Of a stretch of 64,000 nucleotides of DNA, positions 12,401 through 22,211 are shown one piece after another. Origin of the DNA: Enoplolaimus lenunculus (Eukaryota; Nematoda; Enoplea; Enoplida; Thoracostomopsidae); contig JASANG010000532.1 of assembly GCA_030248215.1 (NCBI GenBank), positions 1 to 64,000 of the forward strand. Reading direction: 5' to 3'. A program made the position numbers and the translations under genes. The notes under the pieces were generated by a model. The model saw only the letters and a list, made by a program, of their open reading frames with translations, ran no database searches and had not been told where the DNA came from. Numbering within the stretch: the first letter of the stretch is position 1; every line of letters begins with the position of its first letter.

Positions 12401-15400
12401 TGATTAAGCATAGCACTGTAAAATAAGTAATTTGCAAATGCCTACTAGTAATTTCAAATTTTTTTAGATCAGTAGATTAGCATCGTATATTTTTACAAGT
12501 CACTCAGACGGAGATCAAATAATGCAACGATTGATATTTGAGCTCGGATTGGGGCCGGAAGACATTGCCTCCATTGCGATGCTAAACGAATTTCTCGTCG
12601 AATATAATCGCAATGTTAGCATCGATGTGATAACCGATCTATTTGCTAAGCAAAAAATACCACAATTTCGGGTTAGTGTTTAATGGCAAGAGATCCGTTT
12701 TTGTAAAAAGAAATATAAACGAAAATAAAGAATTCTAAACGCGTATATGTAGACAACTAGTTACATAGTTGAAGGCAGCAATTGAAAATGCTTGCATTAA
12801 TCCTTTTCTAATGTTTATTTTCATTCGCTATTCCATTTTTAATCAAAGTTAAAGCTGTTGTAGAGGCCGCATATCACACGAGTTTTTCACATGAATGGGT
12901 AGGGTAATCCTTATATAAATTTTAATGAATAGAAGTCTATACCCCTAATAAAAGTAAAGTCCCTAAGTGTATTTAGTCCATAATTTTCAATAAAGCCCAC
13001 AAAAGTGAATTAATCTGATTAGATGACATAAGTAGTTCCCGGACCAAGTAAGGTTCTGTAAGGAGTTTGATTAGTCAAAATATATGTTACCTATCTGTAT
13101 TCCAGTGCACTCTAGTTTTATTAGTCTATTCCTACATAACGCAATTAAGTCACTCAGAATGGCACAAGTTAGAGGAGTCAGAGATGCTAAGTTCGTAACC
13201 GAATAACCAATGAGTTGCCTTCTGCGCAGGCAAAATAAATATTATTCGCCTCTCTTATTCGGGTCACACAGTAGGATTTGAACGCCATTGTTCTATAGTT
13301 GTGACAAATTATGTTTTATTCGGGTTTTTGCCATGAGTAAAAAGTCCAGTTTTAGAAGGATCTCAATTTCTATGAGGAAAAACGACAAGATTACAATTTA
13401 TCAAAATATTGGTCCGACTCAAACTTTCCGTATTCATCAGATGAAGTTCCAACACCGGCCAATTTGTTAGCGTCTTTTCTTCCCAGGGACGCCAATAACA
13501 CAACTGTCACATTTCTTCTCCTTTGGGATACATTTATGGTCGAAAGTAATGATACATCACCAATACCCATTGCTGATGTATTGCTTTTGCAAAATATAGA
13601 CCCTCTGTTCACAGTCGAAGATTTGTTATACTTGCATCATACGTCAGGATTAACAATGTATAATCTGTTCACGTTGTTTGATTCAGTTGCTCCAAACACA
13701 AGTGTTATCGATAGGGGCATTGTGATTCGAGCTATTGCAAAATTTTCACAAGAAACTAATATAACAATTTCGCAAATACTTTCTGAATGCAATATGACAA
13801 GCTTTTCGCTTGCGGTAACAATGAATATTACAGCGAAATGGCATCAACTTTTTACGTTGCCTGATGTATGTTGGCTAACAGGGCGAATAAAAAATATTAC
13901 GCTCATACATCTTTTATCCGAAGCGCTCAACAATTCAGGGCATGCAATCGATGGCAATGATTTGTTCAAAATATGGGAATATCAGCCAAATGCAACAGTA
14001 GGTTAGTAAAATGCTAGATATGCATCTATGCTAAGAGGGGAAGTTTTGTTGACAAACTGCACACCTTCCACACAGAACTTACGGATGCCGAGCTTATTTC
14101 AAATGGCCTCATCGAAATTGTTATTACAAAGGTTACATAAAATTTTAGTGCGAATGTTTCAGAAGACATCGCGTTTCTTGCTAACCACAAAATTGGCATT
14201 CATGAAATACTCAAAACAATCCAGTTCAATCATGATTTACAAGTGTCACATTTGGTGGAAGCAATTGATGAAGGAACCTCTTGGAAAGATTTATTTAGCC
14301 ACTATGCATTAAATATGACAACGACACCGCCTGCAATTAGCACAACAACTTATAAAATAGTGTACATAAATGTTCCAGGCATCAACCAAACGATAATTAA
14401 GCAAGTAAGTTAAATTGAGGGTACAAAACTAGGTCGAAACTTTTAGCAGTCAGGATTTCTAAATCAGCGTAAGTTGAACGCAGGGCTCACTTATATTCTG
14501 GTTTGAGACAAAAGTTTTGTCCTTGTGGGTGAATATTATTTGTAGTTCCGTAAAGATAATAACGTGGATGACCATAAGCTGTTTCATTTTCTCCAATCCT
14601 GCACCATCAATAACTGATTTTAAACTGATCATCCTATAAACTGGAATCGTATGTTTTGCAAACATGATTTTCGATATGTTCAGATTACTCGATTGCAGAT
14701 TTGAAAAGCATTGGTGAGTTTCAAGCGTTTTAAGGAGTTGAAGCATTAAAATAGATACTAGCAGTATAGTTAAAATTACTTTTGCGGCCCCGTCCTGGAA
14801 TATACAAAAAATCTAGACGTTATTTATTTCTATTATAGGTACATGTGGGAGGTGAATACGGCTCACAGCAGCTGTTCGGCATTGTTACTGGAACAATTTC
14901 AATTACGTTTCTAGTTTTTGCCTTATTGGCATACAGTGCATCTCAACTCTCACAAACGTCATTTTGGAACAATTTTCGTCAGCTGTACTGGCCGAAGCCT
15001 GAAAAATGTAGGAATACACAAAAAGGCATATTTATTAATCTGTATTCACGCCTCGATGTTACATTTACGGCTTTTTTAATCGTATATGCCTAGCTGCTCA
15101 AACAGTTTGGCTCTGTTTCCAATTATGATGGGAACTGCACCTTTCGCAACTTAGCCATGCACGTTAATGGTACAAAATTAATTGAACGTTTACTATTATG
15201 CAGCATTCACATTAATAAATTTTGCTGTGTTACCGGGAATGACATGAGGTAGCAGGGTTGTTGGCCGGAAAAAATTACCGGAAAAAATGGTTTTTTTCCA
15301 TTTTTTCCGAGGGGGGGGGGTGAAAACAATGAAAAAAATGGAAAAAATTAAACTATACTTAAATACAATTTGCAACTAAATATGACATAAAGTAACGTTA

Positions 15401-17258
15401 TTGGAATGACATGAAACTAATTAATATGCAACACACTAACAGTGACCGAGTGTATTCACCGCTGTGTCTACCAACTAGGACTCATTACCCAATCAGATGG
15501 AAAACTGCCGCATATTAATGTATACTAACAAAAACAAAAGCACACCTAAGTAGTTTAGCTCGCTCCGCTCACGAAGTTTTCTTTACAGTTGTAACCGCAG
15601 TGGTATATAACTGTTCGTTGCCCAGATGGTTTTAACACATTTTACAACACAGAACCATTTAAAACTAAAAGTTTGTATTGAAGTTGATCTAATAAGCGTG
15701 TATGTCAAAGAGTGGCACTTAAACTTTCTAAACAAAAATTATCTGACGAAAACCGCCAGATTTAAACCGGAAACGGAGCGAATAACACTGGGTTTTACTA
15801 ACAAACTGTAGTTCCGGCCACCATGCTTTTACCGTGCTACCTACTTTAATTCCTTACTTTTAGATATAATAAACTTCTTGGTAAACGTCCTGATTTCATC
15901 TTCTATTGAGTCACATTGTTACTTCTGAGCGTACTAGGAAGTATTAACGTAAAAAATTACTAAGACAAACAACAAATTTTTTTCCATCTTTTTCCGGAAA
16001 AAATTCATTTTTTTCCGGTCATAATTTTTTTCCGGAAAAAAACAACCCTGTGAGGTAGGGTTAACGAGTGCCAATTTTTAAAATTTCTACTCGTTAATCC
16101 TACCTTACCACAAATTTTCAATATAACCCTACCCTATGTCGTATCACAAAAATTTTTGTGACACGACATAGGGTAGGGTTAGCACAAATTTTGCGCTTAC
16201 ATAGTTATATTTATTAAACACAAATTGTTATGTGTGTACATCTTAAATTAAGTTTTATAACTGGCAATTAATCACTGAACTAAAATGCGTGCACATTTAA
16301 TTACTTATGTTTATTAATAAATGTCAATATTACGTATCGTTAACCCTACCGTATAACAATTTTGATGTTTATTGTATTTTCTAACACGTAAGTCGACACA
16401 TACAATTTTTGTGACACGACATAGGGTAGGGTTATATTGAAAATTTGTGGTAAGGTAGGGTTAACGAGTGGCAAATTTAAATATTGCCACTCGTTAACCC
16501 TACCTCATGTCATTCCCGGTGGCACAGCAAAATTTATTAATGTGAGTGCTGCATTACTTAAACTAAAGCAAGTTGTATCGACTGAAAACGAATGAACTAT
16601 ACAGGTCGTAGGGCAGGGTCGCCAATCACATATAAATGCTACAGTTGCTGTCAGTTTTATAAGCGAGTGGTGAAATAAGTAGCCACTTTGACCTGCGATA
16701 TTTCGCTGAATTGTAATAGTTGGGCGAGATATCTATACAGTGCTTAAGAATGACTTTTTAGAAATTAATTAAAAACACCTATTAGCTTAGTTATATAAAA
16801 TCAGGACGATTCCTATCCTGCAATAGTCCATTCTCTTTGTGTTTGCTTTAGGTCCGTATTGCTTGGAAATTGAATGCGATTTCGTAAAAGAAAGACGTGC
16901 CAAACGAAAACAACGTTACAAAAAAAAGCTTGAAGCACGAAAAGCGTTCTTCCGTGGATCAGATCAAGCAGACGCAACTTTGGGTCCAATAGAACAGCTT
17001 GCAGTAAACAATTTATGGTTGAGACTACCTCACGGACAAATGACGATAGTTTCTAACTGTAAATCCCGAGTTAAGCGGACATCCTTACAGCACCAGCTTG
17101 TAGTAAAAAACTATAGAAGTTGGTGCGAAAGGAATCCAGCTAAGCGCGGCCCAGATCCAAAACTAGTTTTGCGGTTGAAAAAAGCTAACATTAGTCAAAG
17201 ATTAAAGCAACCGCTTGGAAATAACAAGATAATACCGATATACAGTAACTATATATAG
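3286..17258 (+). CDS. IgGFc-binding-domain type I membrane protein, multi-exon, N-terminus not found
   Basis: Nine exons join without any phase conflict: 3286-3451, 4556-4696, 6226-6515, 11762-12109, 12468-12671, 13356-14001, 14076-14404, 14839-15007 and 16852-17258 (900 codons with stop). Exons 1-4 give most of an IgGFc-binding domain as in the N-terminus of mucus protein FCGBP: SSSKPIAVFVGVY, EQLMPSKSEAWGEEF, TPVMFMVCST...DPSIYPVVP, and GSYSILKI before the closing strands. Exons 5-7 give a Leu-rich helical stem with more than ten N-glycosylation sequons. Exon 8 has one membrane helix (GIVTGTISITFLVFALLAY). Exon 9 is a 134-residue basic cytoplasmic tail. The protein is therefore probably a cell-surface receptor or adhesion protein. 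One in-frame TAA (14138-14140) lies in exon 7; a 93-bp intron (14132-14224) would remove it in phase. About 140 N-terminal residues, including any signal peptide, are unassigned. FCGBP itself is secreted and much larger, so this is a relative of that domain and not an orthologue. Confidence 0.75.
4556..4696 (+). CDS. IgGFc gene exon b
   Basis: Acceptor TTGTTTCAG, donor GTAAAC (weak). Encodes FVGVYTETGGFGYEQLMPS and then the WGEEF hallmark (FCGBP: VVEQLLPTSAWG). Leaves one base, which joins exon c in frame. The joined length from WG to DP agrees with FCGBP to within about ten residues. Confidence 0.7.
6226..6515 (+). CDS. IgGFc gene exon c
   Basis: Acceptor TTAATTTCAG, donor GTGAGT. Encodes the TPVMFMVCST strand and DPSIYPVVP (FCGBP: GIQVLLFGTG...DPYLVLIP), ending in QYAAGVK at phase 0. 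Confidence 0.75.
6516..7789. other. Intron, 5' part, no gene
   Basis: First part of the 5.2-kb intron between exons c and d. Includes a fragment near 6905-6985 (GATGGGCATCGGATATTTTT, then CGGATATCCG) that matches, in inverted orientation, the end seen near 27.90-27.96 kb, so it is probably one end of an old DNA transposon. No exon was recognised. Confidence 0.5.
7790..8480. repeat. 33-bp minisatellite, block 1
   Basis: About 20 degenerate copies of a ~33-bp unit of the form GGGATTTTGGGATTTCGG + GATATGGTCGAAGGT. Because 33 is a multiple of three, long frames stay open on both strands (308 codons on minus at 7588-8514; 161 codons on plus). These read as monotonous repeats (NPKIPPSTISR / GGILGFRNMVE) and are taken as by-products, not genes. 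Confidence 0.85.
8677..8928. mobile_element. hAT-type MITE inside the left inverted-repeat arm
   Basis: Ends CACTAGCGGACCC / GGATCCGCCGCTG are inverted repeats. Flanks GCTGTCGC and GTTCTAGC fit a decayed 8-bp target duplication. The uninterrupted right arm (inverted) has the empty site, GTTGTCGCAATGA. The right half is repeated at 27.39-27.60 kb. Non-coding. Confidence 0.65.
9340..9680. repeat. 33-bp minisatellite, block 2
   Basis: About ten copies of the same GGGATTTTGGGATTTCGG-type unit as block 1, at the centre of the large inverted repeat. A short inverted patch of the same unit recurs near 11390-11415. Confidence 0.8.
9690..9795. repeat. Degenerate GCCTAA repeat
   Basis: Roughly a dozen interspersed GCCTAA/ACCTAA hexamers, the complement of TTAGGC. 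TTAGGC is the telomere repeat of nematodes, but the array here is short and impure and adjoins a minisatellite, so it may be only a simple repeat. Confidence 0.6.
11140..11365. repeat. Second degenerate GCCTAA repeat
   Basis: Interrupted CCTAAGCCTAA tracts preceded by a GC-rich GGGCCCGGCC segment. The segment near 9230-9310 has the same GC-rich piece next to the first array, so the two are copies of one composite unit. Confidence 0.6.
11762..12109 (+). CDS. IgGFc gene exon d
   Basis: Acceptor CCATTTTGAAG, donor GTGAGT, phase 0 at both ends. LAGFPL...RGSYSILKIPL aligns with the FCGBP stretch ISGLTIDGHAV...GSEFSYAEVEL and closes the domain. Then comes a linker with an NFT sequon. An alternative acceptor at 11727/11728 is out of phase with exon c. 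Confidence 0.75.
12468..12671 (+). CDS. IgGFc gene exon e (stem)
   Basis: Acceptor TTTTTTTAG, donor GTTAGT, 68 codons with phase 0 at both ends. Hydrophobic heptad-like helical sequence (RLIFELGLGPEDIASIAMLNE) with an NVS sequon. No recognised family. Confidence 0.65.
13356..14001 (+). CDS. IgGFc gene exon f (stem)
   Basis: Acceptor CAGTTTTAG at phase 0; a second AG three bases later is equally possible. Donor GTTAGT leaves one base. 215 codons with repeated helical units built on hydrophobic pairs (VEDLLYLHH, ITISQILSE, ITLIHLLSE) and many sequons (NNT, NDT, NTS, NIT, NMT, NNS, NAT). This indicates an extracellular, glycosylated, helix-rich stem. Confidence 0.7.
14076..14404 (+). CDS. IgGFc gene exon g, contains an in-frame TAA
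   Basis: Follows a 74-bp intron (GTTAGT...CCACACAG). Encodes ELTDAELISNGLIEIVITKVT, then TAA, then NFSANVSEDIAFLANHK... in the same frame, ending at donor GTAAGT with phase 0. Sequence on both sides of the TAA continues the helical pattern of exon f. Either the allele is damaged, the base call is wrong, or an inner intron 14132-14224 (GTTACA...ATCCAG, 93 bp, phase 0) is spliced out. Confidence 0.6.
14839..15007 (+). CDS. IgGFc gene exon h (membrane helix)
   Basis: Acceptor TATTATAG, donor GTAGGA. Encodes an extracellular start, a ~22-residue membrane helix (FGIVTGTISITFLVFALLAY) and the first cytoplasmic residues, ending in WPKPEK. Starts in phase 0 and leaves one base. Confidence 0.7.
15199..16553. 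mobile_element. Inverted-repeat DNA element with internal hairpins
   Basis: The left end TGCAGCATTCACATTAATAA and the right end TTATTAATGTGAGTGCTGCA are inverted repeats whose arms continue for about 200 bp. Both ends abut TTA, a possible 3-bp target duplication as made by PIF/Harbinger elements. The arms hold near-perfect hairpins, for example GGTAGGGTTAACGAGTGGCA pairing with TGCCACTCGTTAACCCTACC at 16453-16504. No transposase is seen. It lies in the last intron of the IgGFc-domain gene and is split by a hAT element. Confidence 0.65.
15253..16050. mobile_element. hAT-type element with perfect 8-bp target duplication
   Basis: Ends CAGGGTTGTTGGCCGG / CCGGAAAAAAACAACCCTG, flanked on both sides by TGAGGTAG. 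Length 798 bp, non-coding, with AAAAATGG-rich subterminal runs. Inserted into the left arm of the surrounding inverted-repeat element; the right arm preserves the empty site. A relative of the end sequence occurs near 36.45-36.54 kb. Confidence 0.8.
16852..17258 (+). CDS. IgGFc gene last exon (cytoplasmic tail)
   Basis: Acceptor GTTTGCTTTAG; the two leading bases complete a codon and an open frame runs to TAG. Strongly basic: KERRAKRKQRYKKKLEARK just inside the membrane, 134 residues in all, ending YSNYI. No kinase, death or other signalling domain is visible. Confidence 0.65.
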
Positions 17259-17479
17259 AAAAACAACCTTGTTTGTGCCTGTAAGTTCCCTACGAATGTA
17301 GCATTATCCTAGGTATTTCACCCTAAATTTGCTCATATACACTTCATTCATAGCATCTGGGTTAACGTTTGGCTGTGCCAAAAAATAAAAATATTTGCTT
17401 TCATTGCTTGCAGTGTGTGTGCATTAGATAAGTTTCCGCCATACATGTATGTATATATTTTTAATATTTCTACTTTCAG

Positions 17480-17564
17480 TATCGAATTGTTGAAAAAAAT
17501 TTACCACATATTCTTTTCGGAAGATGATAAAAATTTGCGTCAAAAAGTCGAGGATATTTTATAA
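17480..17564 (+). CDS. Possible short terminal exon
   Basis: A good acceptor (TTTCTACTTTCAG) followed by a 28-codon frame, IELLKKIYHIFFSEDD..., ending in TAA: an amphipathic, charged helix. It needs two bases from a preceding exon, and no exon of the IgGFc gene ends that way, so it cannot be joined to that gene as modelled. It could be chance. Confidence 0.2.
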
Positions 17565-17844
17565 CATTCGTAGTAATTGTTGAGTTTTAATTTTTCGGTT
17601 TGATAATATTCATAAGAAGCGCGTAAATTTGCCGTTAAACTCTAAACCATTTGGTATTGCCGTGAAAAAAATTTCCGCCGTTGTATTCTTGACGCTTTGG
17701 TATTTGCCTAGAAATAATTTCGTTAAAACTGGCATAAGTAATATATATTCCCTGGCCCAAAACCAATTAAACGTGAATTTAATTGAAGATATACGGTTTA
17801 AAACTAAATCCACATCACACATACACGAAATATTTATTGAACGA

Positions 17845-18709
17845 AGCGGAAGAGTTTAATATTTTGCGCTCGGGGGTCGAAAGGTGGATGCCCGTTGGTC
17901 CCCGGCCCGTCTGTTCCTCCGTCCGAAAAGAATCTCAAGAACCGCTTAACTGATTCTGATATACTTTTTTGTTTGAAAGATTTTTATCCTGGGGCGTTAA
18001 CCTCGCATTGGTGTTTTAAAACTTTAAGCCGTTTATTAGCTACAGGCTAATTTGCATAATTGGTTAAGCCTAAACTAGGATTTTTTACTCTATATCACTA
18101 ATTATTAGAGTTACAAGCAATCTAATTTTATCACCAAAGGGTTTCTGGATACGAAAAATCAGGATAAAATTTTAAAACAGCCAAAACCGATAACTGAATA
18201 GTTAGATAATAGATAATTTGCATATTAGCTTAATTAGTTAAGCCAAAATTAGGACTTTTCGAATTATTTCACTGAGTATTAGGGTTACAAGCAATGAAAT
18301 TCAGTATTAAAGGGTTTTCGGGACCGGGAAAGCTTAACAAATTGTTACAAAACTCCAAATCTAATAATTGAGTAGTTAGCTAGTAGGTAATTTGCATATT
18401 AGCTTGATTAGTAAGCCTAAATTATGACTTTTTAAACTATTTCACTGATTATTAGGGTTACTGAAGGGTTCTTGGGAGCGAGAGCGAGCAATCGGAATAA
18501 ATTGTCCATAAACCTTTAAGGCCGATAATTAAATAGTTAGCAAACAGCTAATTTGCATATTAGCTTAATTGCTAAGCCTAAATTAAGACTAAAATATTTC
18601 ACTGATTATTAGTGTTACTAAAGCGTTTTTGGGTGCGATCAATCGGAATAAATTGTTATAAACCTTCAAGTCCGATAATTTACCAGTTAGCTAATAGCTA
18701 ATTTGCATA
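17845..18709. repeat. ~165-bp satellite array, left part
   Basis: A GC-richer head (CCGTCTGTTCCTCCGTCCG, AAAAGAATCTCAAGAACCGC) is followed by about five units carrying CTAATTTGCATATTAGCTTA and TTAGGGTTACAAGCAATC. The spacing between AATTTGCAT motifs is 168, 169, 162 and 150 bp. The array resumes after the pogo element. The same family recurs at 43.35-43.97 and 45.2-46.2 kb. Confidence 0.8.
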
Positions 18710-18941
18710 GGTAAACTTGCCTAATATGGACAATTGTAACATAGCTCTATCTAAACAATATTGTTGAGCTTTGGGTGTATAGACACTTTATCAATTTTAT
18801 ATGGGCATTGTATTGATTATATGGACACTAGCTAATTTGCAGTCAGACATCATTGAACACATAGGCTAATTTATTTCTACGTAAAAGATAACAACGTCTA
18901 TAATACTTTAACATCATCTCACACTCAATATGACAGATAAT

Positions 18942-19871
18942 CAGGGTGTAACCGGGTATCCGTTTCCGTTTCCGGTAAAAATCGGTGCCCGTTTCCGTTC
19001 TGGAAATACCGGAAATTACTTCAGTTATTTTTTGCATATTTTCAGCAGCAGTCGCATGCGCATCGATGGAACAAACTATCTGAAACTGAAACCCAATTCA
19101 ACCTACCACTAAAACTTAAACCAGAAAGCCAACAAATTTTATATTAGACCTTATTTTCTGGAGCAAGCTTAATTTATCATACCTAAAACAACATATTTCA
19201 ACCAGTAATGACATTCTGATAACAAAAAATGTTTTCTAAACTTTAGAAATAACGTGCTGTATTCAAACCATCCGTTTTTTCGTTACTGTTCCGTAACAAT
19301 TAAAATGTCATTGGTAAAGTTTTGAGTTTCTCGATTCACCGCACCGTAGATTGCGAATAACAAAAAATCTTTTCTAAACTTTAGAAATAACGTGCTGTAT
19401 TCAAACCATCCGTTTTTTCGTTACTGTTCCGTAACAATTAAAATGTCATTGGTAAAGTTTTGAGTTTCTCGATTCACCGCACCGTAGATTGCGAAATAAT
19501 AGTACGCATAAAATATAATCCGGTCGTTTTTGATGCAAATAATGATGCCAAAACGCTTTTTTGATGCTAGTATAAATTGACAAACGCAATCCTTAAATTC
19601 CGACAATTTTCTCTATGAATTCAACGCAGTCAACATCATCGACGATAAAACTCAGTAATTGTATCCCGGTGTACCCGAATAAAGTTCTGTTGATGCTATC
19701 CTCGTGCCGAATTTATGTCTGCTGTATAACTTTAGTAAAATAAAAAAAATCGGTGACAGTTTAGGCTTAATTTCCGATTCCGTTATTTTGATCACTATCC
19801 GTTTCCGTCATTTTTGATACTATGGGTACTAAAATTAGTCTCGCTGGCATGACATCCTGACTGCACCCCTG
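18942..19871. mobile_element. hAT-like element nested in the pogo copy
   Basis: Left end CAGGGTGTAACCGGGTATCC and right end CTGACTGCACCCCTG match the CAGGGTGCRACCGG family seen elsewhere in the window. Flanks CAGATAAT/CCAAAAAT are a poor match (5 of 8). Contains a tandem duplication of 138 bp (19221-19358 and 19359-19496) with only a few differences. Confidence 0.55.
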
Positions 19872-20087
19872 CCAAAAATTATACATTTGACTGTAACTGA
19901 CTCGTTATTGTTGGAATATAACATTTACAAACGAAAACGCCTCGCGTTGGTGTTCCGCAATCCTCGTGAACACAGTTGTGTTACACTCCATACACCACAC
20001 CCATTCCTGGCACTTGTTTCATCATTAACATGAGCGTTTACTGCTTTCATTTTTGCCAAAGCCTTTGCTGTCGTTTTCGCATTCGAG

Positions 20088-20639
20088 TTAAGCGCTGGAA
20101 GCAAAGCTTCGAACGGACAGCCCCATTTCATTTAAATTTCCAACCTGTGTTTCATTTGTTGCACCCGATGGTTTCCCAGCTTCCGCGCTTATGTCGATCT
20201 GTGTAAACGAGTTTTGAACATCGTCACTGAAACTATTTTCTAAACCAGTGACAACGGCATTTTTAATACTATGCCGCAAAAATGTTAAATCTGTTGCAAT
20301 CTCATTAGACCTACCCGGATTTGGATTATCTTGACGCATTTCAGTATCGTTGTATTGATCAACTTCGCAATCGAAAGATACGGTTTGCTCCAGTTGTGGA
20401 TGTGCTTCCCTGACTTCTGTTCGGTCCAGCAAGGTATCTGAAGCTTTGAATGCCGTCTCGGGCAGCGCTTGGGGGTTAAATGGGAAAATGCCAGAATTCA
20501 TAAAACCTGCCGCTGCATTAGCCGAGGTGGCTACTTTACCACAACTCTTTGAAAGGGTTGATTTAGAGGTTTTCGAGCCAACTCTAAACGTGTCCGTCTT
20601 TGTTTAATCGGTCTTTTACCGTGTTTTACTCTCGCCATG
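20088..20639 (-). pseudogene. pogo-type transposase remnant
   Basis: From 20639 leftward one frame starts MARVKHGKRPIKQRRT, like pogo N-termini. A second frame gives KSTLSKSCGKVATSANAAAG, then FMNSGIFPFNPQALPETAF and an acidic tail, ending at 20088. The GIFPFNPxAxPExAF signature marks the C-terminal end of Tigger/pogo DDE transposases. The helix-turn-helix and catalytic core are missing, so the product cannot be active. Confidence 0.7.
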
Positions 20640-21081
20640 GTGATTTTATATATTATAAATCCTTAGTGCCTATACACTAAATAATAAAGTCAAACCATAC
20701 AACATGTTTATATAAAAGTTCTGTCCATATTTTTAATATTGTGTTCTTACAACACAAAATTTGTAAAATCGGGGGTGGTATAACTGAAAACGCTAAAATT
20801 AGTTACATCTGCAACTTATTAGCACGGTTTATACTTCGATATATAAGACTAAACGTTAGACAAATGTCAGAAAGTCTTGGCATAGTTTTAAGTTTTATAG
20901 CGTTTAAGCGCTATAAAGTGACATCATTTTGCACTAGCTAGTGTAATCGCCGTGTAACTCTATGTGTAACGAGTGCTGTACCAGAATCATAGCAACATAT
21001 CGTTATTCACACGTTGAAAATTATGCTCGTTTGTTAGATGTGTCCATAAAACACAAGTGTCCATAATAGGCAAGCTTACCC

Positions 21082-21300
21082 TATTATCCTAATCACTTAA
21101 GCTAAAATTAAGACTTTTTATATTATCTCACTAATTATTAGGGTTACAAGCAATCAGATATAGTACTAGAGGTTTTTTGGATATGAGAAATCTAAACAAA
21201 TTGTTTAGAAATCTTCAAGACCGATAATTGAATACTAAAACAGTTATATTTACATACTAGCGTAATTAGTTAAACCTAAATTAGGACTTATACATGTAGT
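21082..21300. repeat. ~165-bp satellite, right of the pogo element
   Basis: Continues the array: TTATCCTAATCACTTAAGCTAAA, then TTAGGGTTACAAGCAATCAG, in phase with the unit broken at 18709. Confidence 0.75.
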
Positions 21301-21304
21301 TATA

Positions 21305-21930
21305 CTACGACATTTTCCACTTTTTCCGTTTTCAAGCAAAACATACGCTTCAAATTTTTCTTATTTAATCGAGGAAAAACCTATACGTTTTAAATTTTCC
21401 ACTTTTCCCGTTTTCCACACAAAAATACGCTTCTTTTTTCTATCAACCACGCGAAAACAAGCGTTCAAATTTCCACTTTTCCCGTTTTCCGAACCTCGCA
21501 TGCATCGTTAAACTTAGGAATCATATACATAGTTCTGAATTTTTCACTTTTCCGATTTTCCGAATCGAACCACACATCCCAATTTTCCAGCCACAGCAAC
21601 CAAGCTGTTCCTTCCCTACCAGACCTAGAGAAAACGTATAGGTTTAACTTACACTTTTCCCCGTTTCCGAACCTCGCCTACACCTCCAACTTTGTCTACC
21701 TACCAAAAGGAATCATATACCTAGGCTTGAATTTTCCACTTTTCCCGTTTTCCAACCTGAACCACACATCCCAATTTTACAACCAGACCAACTAAACAGT
21801 TCCTTCCCTAACAGATCTAGAGAAAACCTGTATGTTTAACTGTTCCACTCTTCCGGGTTTCTGAACCTCGCCTACACTTCTAACTTTCCCTACCAAACTA
21901 TGGATTATTCAGGTATCTGAATTTTTCACT
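21305..21930. repeat. Tandem CTTTTCCCGTTTTCC repeat
   Basis: Higher-order tandem array: short CCACTTTTCCCGTTTTCCGAA motifs grouped in ~180-bp units that share GGAATCATATAC and CCACACATCCCAATTTT. It lies between the satellite and the 3' end of the LINE. Non-coding. Confidence 0.7.
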
Positions 21931-22211
21931 TTTCCGCGCCAAATTATGCGCATGTGATTTTTCCAATCAAACCAGCGAAATTCTTAACCGTTATACAAGA
22001 GTGGCTGCGCTGCACTCTGGTCATAAGTATTCCACCTTGAAAAATGAAAAACCCTTGGACTATACATTGGCCCCAGAGAAGAAGATTTACTGGTAACTGG
22101 CACAAACATTAATAAAGCATAAGAATTACCAAATAGGAAAAGCACAATAACGTTTTTGTTGTGCACAATCACAAAACAAACTCAAAATTTGTGTTTCATA
22201 CTTGAAAAAAA

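Larger units (their letters stand above)
18710..21080 (-). mobile_element. pogo/Tigger-type transposon, internally deleted
   Basis: Terminal inverted repeats of ~27 bp (GGTAAACTTGCCTAATATGG at the left, CCATAATAGGCAAGCTTACC at the right, three mismatches). The flanks are GCATA and TATTA, the TA duplication expected of Tc1/mariner-pogo elements. The satellite unit is rejoined exactly when the element is removed. Coding remnants on the minus strand are the start (MARVKHGKR) and C-terminal end of a pogo transposase, without the DDE core. A smaller hAT-like element (18942-19871) is nested inside. Confidence 0.8.

Noticed and set aside
14038-14075. A 36-bp micro-intron (14002-14037) instead of the 74-bp intron before exon g
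   Set aside because: Frame counting shows it would leave the wrong phase; the acceptor at 14074-14075 is the one that keeps the frame.
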